Of a stretch of DNA of 64,000 nt, positions 17,159-25,658 are shown piece after piece. The notes under the pieces were generated by a model, which was not told the DNA's origin, did not search any database, and saw nothing but the letters and a program-made list of their open reading frames with translations. Source of the stretch: an uncultured bacterium (GTDB taxonomy: Bacteria; Bacteroidota; Bacteroidia; Chitinophagales; CAIODY01); the NCBI GenBank assembly GCA_903857255.1, contig CAIODY010000047.1, positions 1 to 64,000 on the forward strand. The letters are read 5' to 3'. The position numbers were made by a program, and so were the translations under genes. The stretch's first letter is position 1. Each line of letters begins with the position of its first letter.

Positions 17159-19132
17159 ATCTACTTCTTTCTTTTCGGGGTTGGCTGCGCTGATAATTAC
17201 TCTCACTTGATTGCCCAAAGTGTATTGTTTGCCAGTGAACTTGGCTGTTACGCTCATTGTTTTTTCATCAAACTCATAAGGCTCGGTCATTTTGCGTAAG
17301 CTCACCATGCCTTCGCATTTGCTATCGAGCAATTCAACAAATACACCAAACGATGTAACGCCTGAAATGATGCCATCTTTCACCATGCCCACTTGCGTTT
17401 TTAAAAATTCGGCTTGCTTGTATTTAATACTATCGCGTTCGGCTTCGGTTGCTTTTTTCTCTTGTGAGCTGCAATGCTTGCACATCACTTCCATTTCGCC
17501 TTGATAAGAAAAATCTTTTTTGGTTAAATGTTCTTGCAATAACCGATGCACCAACACATCAGGATAGCGACGAATAGGGGAGGTGAAGTGGCAATAATCA
17601 ACAAAGCCCAATCCATAATGACCGATATTTTTGGTGGAATAAATTGCTTTCGCCATGCAACGAATGGCTAATGAAGTCAGCATACTTTCTTCGGGTTTGC
17701 CTTTTAGTGCAGCCATCAATTCATTAAACGATTCAGCAATTTTTTTCGGCGCAGTAATATTAATTCGATAACCAAATTGCTTGGCAAAATTGTTGAAGTT
17801 TTTTAGTTTTTCTAAATCAGGCAAATCATGAATTCGATAAGGAAATTCAACGTGTTTGCCTTTGTACAATTCTTTGTTCATCAAGTGTGCCACCTGCTTA
17901 TTTGCCAACAACATAAAATCTTCAATCAGCAAATGTGCATCTTTTCTTTCTTTCAAAGTGATGCCAGTTGGATGACCAGTTTCGTCTAAAATAAATTTAG
18001 TTTCAATAGTGTCGAAATTGATTGAACCTTCTTTGAATCGTTGTTTGCGGAGTTTATGCGCCAACGTATTTAGCGTTTTTAATTCTTCGGCAAATTCTCC
18101 TTCGCCGCTTTCAATCACAGTTTGAGCACCTTCATAGGTGAATCGTTTGTCGCTGTGAATCACTGTTTTGCCAAACCATTCTGAAATTATTTTTCCGTTG
18201 GTATCTAATTCAAACACAGCACTGAAGCAGAGTTTATCTTCATTGGGTTTTAGCGAACATAATTCATTCGATAGTTTTTCGGGCAACATGGGCAAGGTGC
18301 CATCTACCAGATAAACACTCGTAGCTTTTTCATAAGCGAAAGCATCTAAAGCTGTATTCGGAATTAAATAATGACTTACATCGGCAATGTGAATACCTAC
18401 TTCCACATTGCCATTGTTTAAATATTCTATTGACAAAGCATCATCAAAATCTTTTGCCGTATCGGGGTCAATAGTAAATGTGGTGGTCTTTCTAAAGTCT
18501 TTTCTTTTTTTGATTTCTTCTTTTGAAATTTCGGTAGAAATCGCTTCGCTTTCATCCAACACTTGCTTAGGAAAATCAAGCGGAAAACCTTGGTCCATCA
18601 ATATCGTTTTCCACATCAGTTCTTTTGTGCCAATGCCGCTCAACACTTCTTTCACTTTGCCTTGCGGATTTTTTCCTTTCTCATTCCAATCCACTATTTG
18701 CACTATGACACGTTCGCCATCTTTAGCACCATTAATGTGTTTTTGGGGCACAAAAATATCATTGCTCATGCCATATTTATTATCAGGCAATACAAAAGCG
18801 AAATCTTTTTTTACATGAATTAATCCATCGAAATATTCGTGTGAACGCTTAATTACTTTTACAATTCGTCCTTCGGTTTTCTTGCCCGATTTGTTGGTGA
18901 TTTGCACCAAAACTCTGTCGCCTTTTATGGCTGAATTCAAATTGCTCTGGCGAACTAATATATCATCATCAGGTCTTTCTTCGCAGATAACAAAGCCGTA
19001 GCCTTGGCGGTTTACATCTAATTTCCCTTCTAATGCTATCAGCTTGGTGTTGGCATGTTTGGGTGCTGATTTTATTTTTGATTCCTTGCTTTTTGTAGCA
19101 ATATTATTTTTTCGATTTCTACTGTTTTTCAA
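17141..19132 (-). CDS. rnr: Ribonuclease R
   Basis: A 663-residue processive 3'-5' exoribonuclease of the RNB family. A basic N-terminal tail is followed by cold-shock domains (KLDVNRQGYGFVICEE near 35-50; GLIHVKKDFAFVLPDNKYG near 98-116). The RNB catalytic core contains IDPDTAKDFDDALSIE, the Asp cluster for metal binding, plus ADVSHYLIPNTALDAFAYEK and SPIRRYPDVLVHRLLQ. A C-terminal S1 domain ends the protein (GMVKDGIISGVTSFGVFVEL). It is shorter than E. coli RNase R mainly at the N-terminus. It degrades structured RNA in the cytoplasm. It stands alone with its own -7 box. Confidence 0.95.
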   Translation of the reverse strand: MKNSRNRKNNIATKSKESKIKSAPKHANTKLIALEGKLDVNRQGYGFVICEERPDDDILVRQSNLNSAIKGDRVLVQITNKSGKKTEGRIVKVIKRSHEYFDGLIHVKKDFAFVLPDNKYGMSNDIFVPQKHINGAKDGERVIVQIVDWNEKGKNPQGKVKEVLSGIGTKELMWKTILMDQGFPLDFPKQVLDESEAISTEISKEEIKKRKDFRKTTTFTIDPDTAKDFDDALSIEYLNNGNVEVGIHIADVSHYLIPNTALDAFAYEKATSVYLVDGTLPMLPEKLSNELCSLKPNEDKLCFSAVFELDTNGKIISEWFGKTVIHSDKRFTYEGAQTVIESGEGEFAEELKTLNTLAHKLRKQRFKEGSINFDTIETKFILDETGHPTGITLKERKDAHLLIEDFMLLANKQVAHLMNKELYKGKHVEFPYRIHDLPDLEKLKNFNNFAKQFGYRINITAPKKIAESFNELMAALKGKPEESMLTSLAIRCMAKAIYSTKNIGHYGLGFVDYCHFTSPIRRYPDVLVHRLLQEHLTKKDFSYQGEMEVMCKHCSSQEKKATEAERDSIKYKQAEFLKTQVGMVKDGIISGVTSFGVFVELLDSKCEGMVSLRKMTEPYEFDEKTMSVTAKFTGKQYTLGNQVRVIISAANPEKKEVDLMFVE

Positions 19133-19149
19133 ATTAAAACTTGTTTAAG

Positions 19150-19157
19150 CAAATGTA
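19150..19157 (-). promoter_or_regulatory. Candidate -7 box for rnr
   Basis: TACATTTG on the minus strand fits TAnnTTTG and lies 17 nt before the rnr start. Confidence 0.5.
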
Positions 19158-19190
19158 GTTTTTAATTTAGTAGCAAATAAAAAATAAAAA

Positions 19191-19808
19191 ATGCCTCATC
19201 ATCAGCATCTTTCAAAAGATAAAATTTTGAAAAAAATTGCGGCGCAACATCCACCTATTCAATTAAAAAAGGCAAAAAATATTTTCAATCATTTGTGTGC
19301 ATCTATCATGAGTCAGCAATTATCAACCAAAGTGGCTGATGTAATTCACAAACGTTTTTTAGATTTATTCAAAGGCACAGAACCTACACCCGAAGCAGTG
19401 TTGAAGATTGATTTTGATGAACTGAAAGCAATAGGATTATCTAATTCAAAAACGCATTACATCAAAAATGTAGCACAATTTGCCATTGATATTGGCTTGG
19501 AAAATAAAAAACTAAACAAACTGACTGATGAAGAATTGATTGCTTATCTCACTCAAATAAAAGGTGTGGGCAGATGGACGGTGGAGATGTTGATGATGTT
19601 TGCCTTAGGTAGAGAAAATGTTTTTTCGCCCGATGATTTGGTCATTCAAATGGCGATGATAGAATTGTATAAATTAGATAACAGCAACAAGAAAAAATTA
19701 AGAACCGATATGTTGCAAATTGCTGAAAACTGGCATCCATACCGAACTTACGCTTGTTTGTTATTATGGAAACATAAAGATGTAGAAAAGAAAAAGAAGA
19801 AAAAATGA
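19191..19808 (+). CDS. DNA-3-methyladenine glycosylase II (AlkA/HhH-GPD)
   Basis: A 205-residue base-excision-repair glycosylase. It has the SIMSQQLSTKVADVIHKRF helix (38-56), a helix-hairpin-helix LTQIKGVGRWTVEMLMMFAL (120-139), and the catalytic aspartate in FSPDDL (D148/D149). Length and motifs fit the short AlkA/Mag1 class that lacks the AlkA N-terminal domain. It removes alkylated bases from DNA. It is divergent from rnr, with 58 nt between the starts. The poly-lysine C-terminus (EKKKKKK) is unusual but follows the complete domain. Confidence 0.88.
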   Translation: MPHHQHLSKDKILKKIAAQHPPIQLKKAKNIFNHLCASIMSQQLSTKVADVIHKRFLDLFKGTEPTPEAVLKIDFDELKAIGLSNSKTHYIKNVAQFAIDIGLENKKLNKLTDEELIAYLTQIKGVGRWTVEMLMMFALGRENVFSPDDLVIQMAMIELYKLDNSNKKKLRTDMLQIAENWHPYRTYACLLLWKHKDVEKKKKKK

Positions 19809-19848
19809 GGTTAGAAATTGTGCTCATGCAACTTTGAAATAATCTCAC

Positions 19849-20790
19849 TCAATTCTTCACCCATTTCAAGGTTTGAGGGGCAGCATTTTCCTTTTTTAAT
19901 TGGATAATATACATGCCATTAGTTAGGTTTTCAACGCCAATAGCACATTCCATCCGCACATTATTAAAGGTATTGCTATACACAACCCTACCCGGTAAAT
20001 CAGTCAGCAAAATAGTTTGAAATCCATCAGCATATTTTAGTCGCAATTGCTCATGAATCAGTTGCGCTTCAATAGTAGGAATAGCAACATTCAAATTATA
20101 AATGCCGCTTGGCTGGCAAGCGGCAAAATTAGAAGTGGCATTAAAGGAAGAAGTAGCATTATTGGTTTTGACATTATTGATGATGACTTGCTGACCATAA
20201 ATATCTGTAACTCTTACATTCATCATCGTATCATTATTCAATGATAATGTCCAATAATTATAATTAGTACGAGTCATAGCTTGCCAATTGGAATTGACAA
20301 AAGCATCAACAGTAGCAATTTCATTAGCAGCATGATGAATTAAAAAACTGGCATAAAAAGTATTCGATAACGCATTCGTTAGCCATAAAGGTTGAGCAGC
20401 AAATGGGCAACTGATTAATTTCCAAGTTATATTTCCTGTGCTTATTGATAAATTTCCAACCACCGCTTGAAAAGATGCAGGGCTTAAATCTAAATCGCCT
20501 GTTTGACAAGTCAGGCAATTATCATTCACTACCAAAATCTGTGTGCCGTTGCTTCCAGTGGCTGATAAACAAGCACCACAATAAGCTGATGTATCATATT
20601 GTGCTTGATTAATTGCACAATAATAAATGCCGGTTTCAGCAGTATCAATTGAACAAGCCGAAGCGCTACCACCTGTGTAATAAGTTGCATGACCACTATA
20701 AACAGTAGTTGAACAACTATTTTGTGCAAATGCTGCATGATAAACAAGCACAGAAATTAAGCACAAGCCGAAGTAAATAATTTTTTTCAT
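19849..20790 (-). CDS. Bacterial expansin with T9SS C-terminal domain
   Basis: 313 residues from the ATG at 20790: signal peptide (cut after AFA, residue 22), an expansin D1 double-psi barrel (about 30-128), a D2/CBM63-like beta-sandwich (about 130-225), and a T9SS-type tail ending LKWVKN. D1 keeps SGHATYYTGG (cf. T12 of Bacillus EXLX1), an aspartate in VVNDN (D90) and the key aspartate in DLDLSPASF (D101). D2 has NWQAMTRTNYNYWTLS with the aromatic surface residues. Many cysteines (CGAC, CLTC) suggest disulfides. Expansins loosen cellulose or peptidoglycan without hydrolysis. The upstream 30 residues in the longer frame are not used. Its promoter lies in an orphan T9SS-tail fragment. Confidence 0.8.
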   Translation of the reverse strand: MKKIIYFGLCLISVLVYHAAFAQNSCSTTVYSGHATYYTGGSASACSIDTAETGIYYCAINQAQYDTSAYCGACLSATGSNGTQILVVNDNCLTCQTGDLDLSPASFQAVVGNLSISTGNITWKLISCPFAAQPLWLTNALSNTFYASFLIHHAANEIATVDAFVNSNWQAMTRTNYNYWTLSLNNDTMMNVRVTDIYGQQVIINNVKTNNATSSFNATSNFAACQPSGIYNLNVAIPTIEAQLIHEQLRLKYADGFQTILLTDLPGRVVYSNTFNNVRMECAIGVENLTNGMYIIQLKKENAAPQTLKWVKN

Positions 20791-20797
20791 GATGCTG

Positions 20798-20805
20798 CAA
20801 ATATA
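20798..20805 (-). promoter_or_regulatory. Candidate -7 box for the expansin gene
   Basis: TATATTTG on the minus strand fits TAnnTTTG and ends 7 nt before the ATG, implying a very short or absent leader. Confidence 0.45.
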
Positions 20806-20808
20806 CCG

Positions 20809-20976
20809 ATAGAAGTTACAAATGTTTTTGGGCAAATGGTATTTAATCAACAACTCAATAATTCAATCCATCAAAAAATGCAACTTGATGTAAGTGGCTT
20901 ATCAAGCGGCATCTATTTCCCCAAAGCCATTGATGTCAATGGCAAAGTAAACAATGGGAAGTTTGTGAAGGAATAA
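20809..20976 (+). pseudogene. Orphan T9SS type A C-terminal domain fragment
   Basis: 56 codons read IEVTNVFGQMVFNQQLNNS, then MQLDVSGLSSGIYFPKA and NGKFVKE before a stop, the classic end of a T9SS type A sorting domain (Gq-v, l-LssGiY, gKfvke). No upstream passenger gene is in frame: a start would fall at 20836 in mid-domain, and the upstream frame runs into the expansin start region. It is the remnant of a lost secreted-protein gene. Confidence 0.75.
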
Positions 20977-20998
20977 GTTGCTTAAAGAATTTTTCATA

Positions 20999-21030
20999 AA
21001 AAAAGCAGTAAGAATTTTTACTGCTTTTTT
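20999..21030. terminator. Bidirectional terminator between the T9SS-tail fragment and the HU gene
   Basis: 13-nt perfect arms (20999-21011 and 21018-21030; core GCAGTAA/TTACTGC) with A6 and T6 flanks and a 6-nt loop. Confidence 0.85.
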
Positions 21031-21043
21031 ATTTTAGTTGAAA

Positions 21044-21340
21044 CTATTTCTTGTCAGGAAATTTAGTAACCTTAATTTCTTGTAAAAATTCTTTAGCTGG
21101 TTTGAAAGCAGGAATATGATGTTCAGGGATTTTCACTTCGATATTTTGTTTTACAATTCTACCAATTTTTGCGGCACGTTTTTTCAAAATAAAACTTCCA
21201 AAGCCACGAACATAAATGTTTTCGCCGCTTTTAAGGTTGTCTTTTATTTCTTTAAATAAGGCTTCAACAGTAACCAACACATCTATTTTAGGGATGCCTG
21301 TTTTTTGATGAATATTATTTACTAAATCAACTTTTCGCAT
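21044..21340 (-). CDS. HU/IHF-family DNA-binding protein
   Basis: A 98-residue histone-like protein. Typical features are MRKVDLVNNIHQKTGIPK at the start, RGFGSFILKKRAAKIGRIVK in the beta-arm, and IPAFKPAKEFLQEI at the end. It bends DNA as a homo- or heterodimer and organises the nucleoid. The extended C-terminus (KVTKFPDKK) is slightly longer than E. coli HU and resembles Bacteroidota HU/IHF-beta-like proteins. It is preceded by a TTATCTTCG -7 variant box and followed by a terminator, so it is monocistronic. Confidence 0.93.
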   Translation of the reverse strand: MRKVDLVNNIHQKTGIPKIDVLVTVEALFKEIKDNLKSGENIYVRGFGSFILKKRAAKIGRIVKQNIEVKIPEHHIPAFKPAKEFLQEIKVTKFPDKK

Positions 21341-21372
21341 AAAAACTATTTTAATGGTAAATGATAATAGGA

Positions 21373-21380
21373 CGAAGATA
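21373..21380 (-). promoter_or_regulatory. Candidate -7 box (TATCTTCG variant) for the HU gene
   Basis: TATCTTCG on the minus strand, 33 nt before the start. The same nonamer TTATCTTCG precedes pgk and truB. Confidence 0.4.
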
Positions 21381-21420
21381 ATAAACTCAATCAGTTTAAA
21401 TGAATACTGATTTTAAAATG

Positions 21421-22614
21421 TTATTTTTCAATGGCAGCCACACCAGGCAATTCTTTCCCTTCAAAAAACTCTAACAAAGCACCACCACCAGTGCTTACAT
21501 AACTCACTTGTGATGCCATATTAAATTGATGAATAGCTGCTGCACTATCACCGCCACCAATTAAGCTGAATGCCCCATTCTTTGTAGCTTCAGCAATCGC
21601 AATAGCAGTTTGCTTAGTGCCATTTTCAAATGCTGGCATTTCAAAAACGCCCATTGGTCCGTTCCACAAAATTGTTTTTGAATTTTTGATTTGCGCTGCA
21701 AATAATTCAATTGTTTTTGCGCCAATATCTAATCCCATCCAATCGGCTGGAATGTTCTCGTTATCAACTGTTTGCGTATTTGCATCGGTTGCAAATTTAT
21801 CAGCAACAATAGAATCAACAGGTAATAACAGTTTTACATTTTTCTGCAAAGCCATTGTTATCAATGCTTTTGCGGTATTTATTTTATCTTCTTCACACAA
21901 TGATTTTCCAATTTGCTTGCCTTGCGCTTTTAAAAAAGTGTACGTCATTCCGCCGCCAATTATCAACGCATCAACTGTGTCCATCAATTTTTCAATAATC
22001 AAAATCTTATCTGAAACCTTTGCTCCGCCTATGATGGCAGTAAACGGACGTTCGGGATGAAGAATTACTTTTCTTGCATTTTCCACTTCAGCTGCCATCA
22101 AAAAACCAAACATTTTTTTCTCTTTCGAAAAATGATTAGCAATAATGGTTGTGCTGGCATGTGCTCTGTGCGCTGTGCCAAATGCGTCATTCACATACAC
22201 ATCAGCCATGCTTGCCAATGTTTGAGCAAATGCATCATCTCCTTTTTCTTCTTGTTTGTGAAAACGTAAATTTTCCAATAACAACACTTCACCGCTTTTT
22301 AAATTAGTGGCTTTATTTTTTGCTTCATCACTGATACAATCGTCAGCAAATTGCACAGGCAATTTTAATAAATCAGACAAATGAGCAATGATATGTTTCA
22401 ATGAATATTTATCAGTGGGTCCATCTTTGGGTCTGCCCAAATGACTCATCAATATTACACTTCCACCATCTTTCAATATTTTATTGATTGTGGGTAAAGC
22501 CGCTTTGATACGACTGTCATCTGTAATTTTAAATTCAGCATTTAATGGTACATTAAAATCAACACGAACAATAGCTCGTTGATTTTGAAAATTATAATTG
22601 GCTACGGTTTTCAT
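21421..22614 (-). CDS. pgk: Phosphoglycerate kinase
   Basis: A 397-residue glycolytic kinase converting 1,3-bisphosphoglycerate and ADP to 3-phosphoglycerate and ATP. Motifs seen are [13 protein letters not shown] (13-25), [10 protein letters not shown] (about 58-67), [40 protein letters not shown] and the glycine-rich nucleotide segment [12 protein letters not shown]. Length matches the family. It stands alone (divergent from the DUF2130 gene), with a TATCTTCG -7 box and no other glycolysis gene in the window. Confidence 0.97.
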   Translation of the reverse strand: MKTVANYNFQNQRAIVRVDFNVPLNAEFKITDDSRIKAALPTINKILKDGGSVILMSHLGRPKDGPTDKYSLKHIIAHLSDLLKLPVQFADDCISDEAKNKATNLKSGEVLLLENLRFHKQEEKGDDAFAQTLASMADVYVNDAFGTAHRAHASTTIIANHFSKEKKMFGFLMAAEVENARKVILHPERPFTAIIGGAKVSDKILIIEKLMDTVDALIIGGGMTYTFLKAQGKQIGKSLCEEDKINTAKALITMALQKNVKLLLPVDSIVADKFATDANTQTVDNENIPADWMGLDIGAKTIELFAAQIKNSKTILWNGPMGVFEMPAFENGTKQTAIAIAEATKNGAFSLIGGGDSAAAIHQFNMASQVSYVSTGGGALLEFFEGKELPGVAAIEK

Positions 22615-22635
22615 TTTTTTTAATTAAAATTTCGG

Positions 22636-22643
22636 CGAAGATA
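22636..22643 (-). promoter_or_regulatory. Candidate -7 box (TATCTTCG variant) for pgk
   Basis: TATCTTCG on the minus strand, 22 nt before the pgk start. It is identical to the boxes of HU and truB. Confidence 0.4.
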
Positions 22644-22768
22644 ATTCTTTCAACTTTATTCATTGTATCAAGATGAAAGTGAAAATTGTTTTCAAAATAA
22701 ATACTTGGATAAAAACAAGCTCAATAAATTATTTCGATAATTTCGGGGTTTAAATTTCTTATTGAGTT

Positions 22769-24019
22769 ATGCAAAACACGATTGTTTGTCCAAATTGTCA
22801 TCACGAATTCAGCGTTGAGAAAGCTGTTGAGGATAAAGTAAAATTAGAATTGAACCAAAAATTTGTTGAGTTTAAAAAGAATTATGAGCAACAAAATGCC
22901 ATTCGTGAAAAAGAATTGGAAGAAGAAAAAAGAAAATTGGCCGAGCTAAAACAAAATGAATTTGCCATCATTCAAAAGAAATTGAACGAAGAAAAGGAAA
23001 AGCAAAAAATTGCGATTGAGAAAGAACTGAAATCGGAAAACGAAGAACAACTAAAAGCATTGCAAGAAGACAATGCAAAAAAAGATGAACGACTGAAAGC
23101 CGCTATGCAATTAGAATTGGAGATGCGCAAAAAAACGCAAGAGCTACAAGAAAAGCAAGAAATGATGGAATTGGAAGTGCAACGAAAAATGGATAGCGAA
23201 CGAAAATTGATTGAAGAAAATGCACGAAAAAAAGAAGCCGAAAGTCAGTTTATGAAATTGAATGAAAAGGATTTATTGATTCAAACGCTGCAAAAGAATT
23301 TGGAAGAAATGAATCGCAAAGTGGAACAAGGAAGCATGCAATCGCAAGGCGAAGTGCAAGAGTTGGCGTTGGAAAAATTGTTGCAAACTTCTTTCCCAAT
23401 TGATGTGATTGAAGAAGTGGGCAAAGGTGTTCGAGGAGCTGATTGTGTGCAAATTGTAAGAAACAATTTTGGCAAAGAATGTGGTAAAATAATTTACGAA
23501 AGCAAGCGCACAAAAATATTTCAGCAAGAATGGATAACGAAATTAAAAGCCGATATGCGAACCGCAAAGGCAGATGTGGCGGTAATTGTAACCGAAACGA
23601 TGCCAAAAGATATGGAGCAGTTTGGTTTGAAAGATGAGGTATGGATTTGTTCTTTTAATGAAGCTAGGGCTTTAGCTACTGTGCTTCGCGATGGTATTTT
23701 GAAAATTGAAATGGCAAAATCATCGCAAGAAAACAAGGGTGATAAAATGCACATGCTGTATGATTATTTAACGGGCAACGAATTTGTAAATCATGTGTCA
23801 GCCATTGTGCAAGGCTTTACGGCGATGAAAACTAATTTGGAAAAAGAGAAAGTTTCATTTCAAAAAATTTGGAAAGAACGTGAAAAACAAATTGAGTTGG
23901 TGATGCAAAACACAGTGGGCATGTATAGCTCTATTAAGGGTTTGGCAGGTTCATCGGTAAAAGAAATTAAAGAATTGGAATTAGATAATGAAGGCGAACA
24001 ATTAAGTTTGGGCGAATAA
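22769..24019 (+). CDS. DUF2130 domain-containing coiled-coil protein
   Basis: A 416-residue cytoplasmic protein. It starts with a zinc-ribbon-like CPNCHHEFSVEKAVE (5-19). A long Glu/Lys/Gln-rich coiled coil follows (about 25-195). The C-terminal half contains the conserved DUF2130 core: ALEKLLQTSFPIDVIEEV, GADCVQIVRN, CGKIIYESKRTK, AVIVTETMPKDM. The core has restriction-endonuclease-like flavour (IIYESKRT resembling a catalytic E-x-K strand), but no activity is established. The gene is divergent from pgk and nearly abuts the convergent tnaA (4-nt gap). Family call firm; function unknown. Confidence 0.88.
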   Translation: MQNTIVCPNCHHEFSVEKAVEDKVKLELNQKFVEFKKNYEQQNAIREKELEEEKRKLAELKQNEFAIIQKKLNEEKEKQKIAIEKELKSENEEQLKALQEDNAKKDERLKAAMQLELEMRKKTQELQEKQEMMELEVQRKMDSERKLIEENARKKEAESQFMKLNEKDLLIQTLQKNLEEMNRKVEQGSMQSQGEVQELALEKLLQTSFPIDVIEEVGKGVRGADCVQIVRNNFGKECGKIIYESKRTKIFQQEWITKLKADMRTAKADVAVIVTETMPKDMEQFGLKDEVWICSFNEARALATVLRDGILKIEMAKSSQENKGDKMHMLYDYLTGNEFVNHVSAIVQGFTAMKTNLEKEKVSFQKIWKEREKQIELVMQNTVGMYSSIKGLAGSSVKEIKELELDNEGEQLSLGE

Positions 24020-24023
24020 ACAA

Positions 24024-25403
24024 TTATTCTATCCGCTCAAATTTCGCCGTAAAATGTCTTAAAAACTTTGGTTCTTCAATAATGTAAAAGCCTTTCGATT
24101 TTTCTTTTTCGTTTAAAATTTTTTGAAAAACCTCAATCACATATTCAATGTGGCTTTGGGTGTAAACTCTTCGTGGAATAGCTAATCGCACCAAATCATT
24201 GGGTGCAGGAATCAATTTTTTATCGCCATCATATTTTCCAAACATCACCGAACCCACTTCCACAGCCCTGATGCCGCCATACTGATATAAATCACAAACT
24301 AAAGTTTGTCCAGGATATTCTTCCACAGGAATATGCGGATACATGGCTCGTGCATCTAAATACACTGCATGACCACCAATCGGCAACATCAATGGAACAC
24401 CCAACTGATGCAACTTTTCGCCTAAATAAGTTACACTGCGAATTCTGTATTTTAAATAATCTGGTTCAAAAACTTCTTGCAAACCAATCGCAATGGCTTC
24501 CATATCTCTGCCCGATAATCCGCCATAAGTGGCAAAACCTTCGGTGATGATGAGCAAACTTTTGCAAGCATCAGCCAGCGTTTTATCTTTCAAAGCCAAG
24601 AAACCACCCATGTTTACCAGTGCATCTTTCTTTGCACTCATCACTGCACCATCGCATAATTTGAACATTTCTTGTGCAATTTCGTAGTACGATAATTTGT
24701 GAAATTCCTCTTCGCGATGCTTGATGAAATAAGCGTTTTCAGCCACTCGGCAACAATCTAAAATCAGCAACACACTATGTTTTTTACAAACAGCACTCAC
24801 TGCTTTTGCATTTGCCAAACTCACAGGTTGCCCGCCACCACTATTGTTGGTAACAGTTAAAATAACAGCAGCAATATTTTCTGCGCCTTTTTCAACAATT
24901 AATTTTTCCAATTTTTCTACATCTAAATTTCCTTTAAAAGGATAATCGAAGCTTGGCACTTTACTTTCTTTTATTGGAATGTCAATGGCTTCAGCACCCG
25001 AAAACTCAATGTTGGCACGGGTTGTATCAAAATGCGTATTGCTGATAAAAGTTTTTCCTTTGCCGCCCAAATGCGAATACAAAATTCTTTCTGCAGCTCT
25101 GCCTTGATGTGTGGGCAAAATAAATTCGCAGTGCGTTAATGCTTTTACTACACGTTCCATGTGCAACCAACTTCGTGAACCAGCATACGCTTCATCGCCC
25201 ATCATCACGCCTGCCCATTGTGCTGCGCTCATGGCTGATGTGCCGCTATCGGTTAAAAAATCAATCATCACATGGTCGGCTTGCAACAAAAATGGATTAA
25301 AAAAAGCGTTGGCTAAATAGCTCTTTCGTTCTGCTTCTGTGGTAACTTTTATTGGTTCAACACTTTTTATTTTAAACGGCTCGATGATGGTTTTAAAACT
25401 CAT
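24024..25403 (-). CDS. tnaA: Tryptophanase (beta-eliminating PLP lyase)
   Basis: A 459-residue PLP enzyme of the tryptophanase/tyrosine phenol-lyase family. The Schiff-base lysine is K259 in VMSAKKDALVNMGGF. Other blocks are PTHQGRAAERILYS, SNTHFDTTRANIEFSGAEA, TNNSGGGQPVSLAN and LDCCRVAENAYFIK. Tryptophanase gives indole, pyruvate and ammonia. The MSAKKDA sequence favours tryptophanase over tyrosine phenol-lyase (MSGKKD), but VNMGG is intermediate, so the substrate is not certain. No tnaB transporter is adjacent. A terminator-like hairpin 155 nt upstream could be a leader element. Confidence 0.85.
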   Translation of the reverse strand: MSFKTIIEPFKIKSVEPIKVTTEAERKSYLANAFFNPFLLQADHVMIDFLTDSGTSAMSAAQWAGVMMGDEAYAGSRSWLHMERVVKALTHCEFILPTHQGRAAERILYSHLGGKGKTFISNTHFDTTRANIEFSGAEAIDIPIKESKVPSFDYPFKGNLDVEKLEKLIVEKGAENIAAVILTVTNNSGGGQPVSLANAKAVSAVCKKHSVLLILDCCRVAENAYFIKHREEEFHKLSYYEIAQEMFKLCDGAVMSAKKDALVNMGGFLALKDKTLADACKSLLIITEGFATYGGLSGRDMEAIAIGLQEVFEPDYLKYRIRSVTYLGEKLHQLGVPLMLPIGGHAVYLDARAMYPHIPVEEYPGQTLVCDLYQYGGIRAVEVGSVMFGKYDGDKKLIPAPNDLVRLAIPRRVYTQSHIEYVIEVFQKILNEKEKSKGFYIIEEPKFLRHFTAKFERIE

Positions 25404-25424
25404 GATTTCATTTTTATTAAGCTA

Positions 25425-25432
25425 CAAAAATA
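25425..25432 (-). promoter_or_regulatory. Candidate -7 box for tnaA
   Basis: TATTTTTG on the minus strand fits TAnnTTTG and lies 21 nt before the start. Confidence 0.4.
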
Positions 25433-25557
25433 AAAGTGGGAAGGGCTGCGAAAGATGACATTGCTCATCTCGATGGTTGCTCGTGCATTTTGGTTAAATC
25501 TCAATCAAAAAATTTTGTTGTTATTTATTGGTGGTAACTGAATTAAGTTTAGAAAAA

Positions 25558-25577
25558 AAACGAAGACCTTTTCGTTT
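25558..25577 (-). other. Terminator-like hairpin upstream of tnaA
   Basis: Arms AAACGAA (25558-25564) and TTCGTTT (25571-25577). Read leftward it is followed by a T run. No minus-strand gene precedes it, so it may be an attenuator in a longer tnaA leader or chance. Confidence 0.3.
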
Positions 25578-25626
25578 CAAACAGTAAAATAACAAAGGCG
25601 TATTTCAGAAGCGTTCATATTCTATT

Positions 25627-25634
25627 TATCTTCG
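25627..25634 (+). promoter_or_regulatory. Candidate -7 box (TATCTTCG variant) for truB
   Basis: TATCTTCG, 24 nt before the ATG, preceded by TT as in the pgk and HU boxes. Confidence 0.4.
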
Positions 25635-25658
25635 CCAGCTACAAAAAAAATATTTGCT

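Noticed and set aside
25404-25658. A tnaC-type leader peptide (MHEQPSR) before tnaA
   Set aside because: It has no Trp codon or the expected downstream rut/boxA context, and a -7 box lies closer to tnaA.
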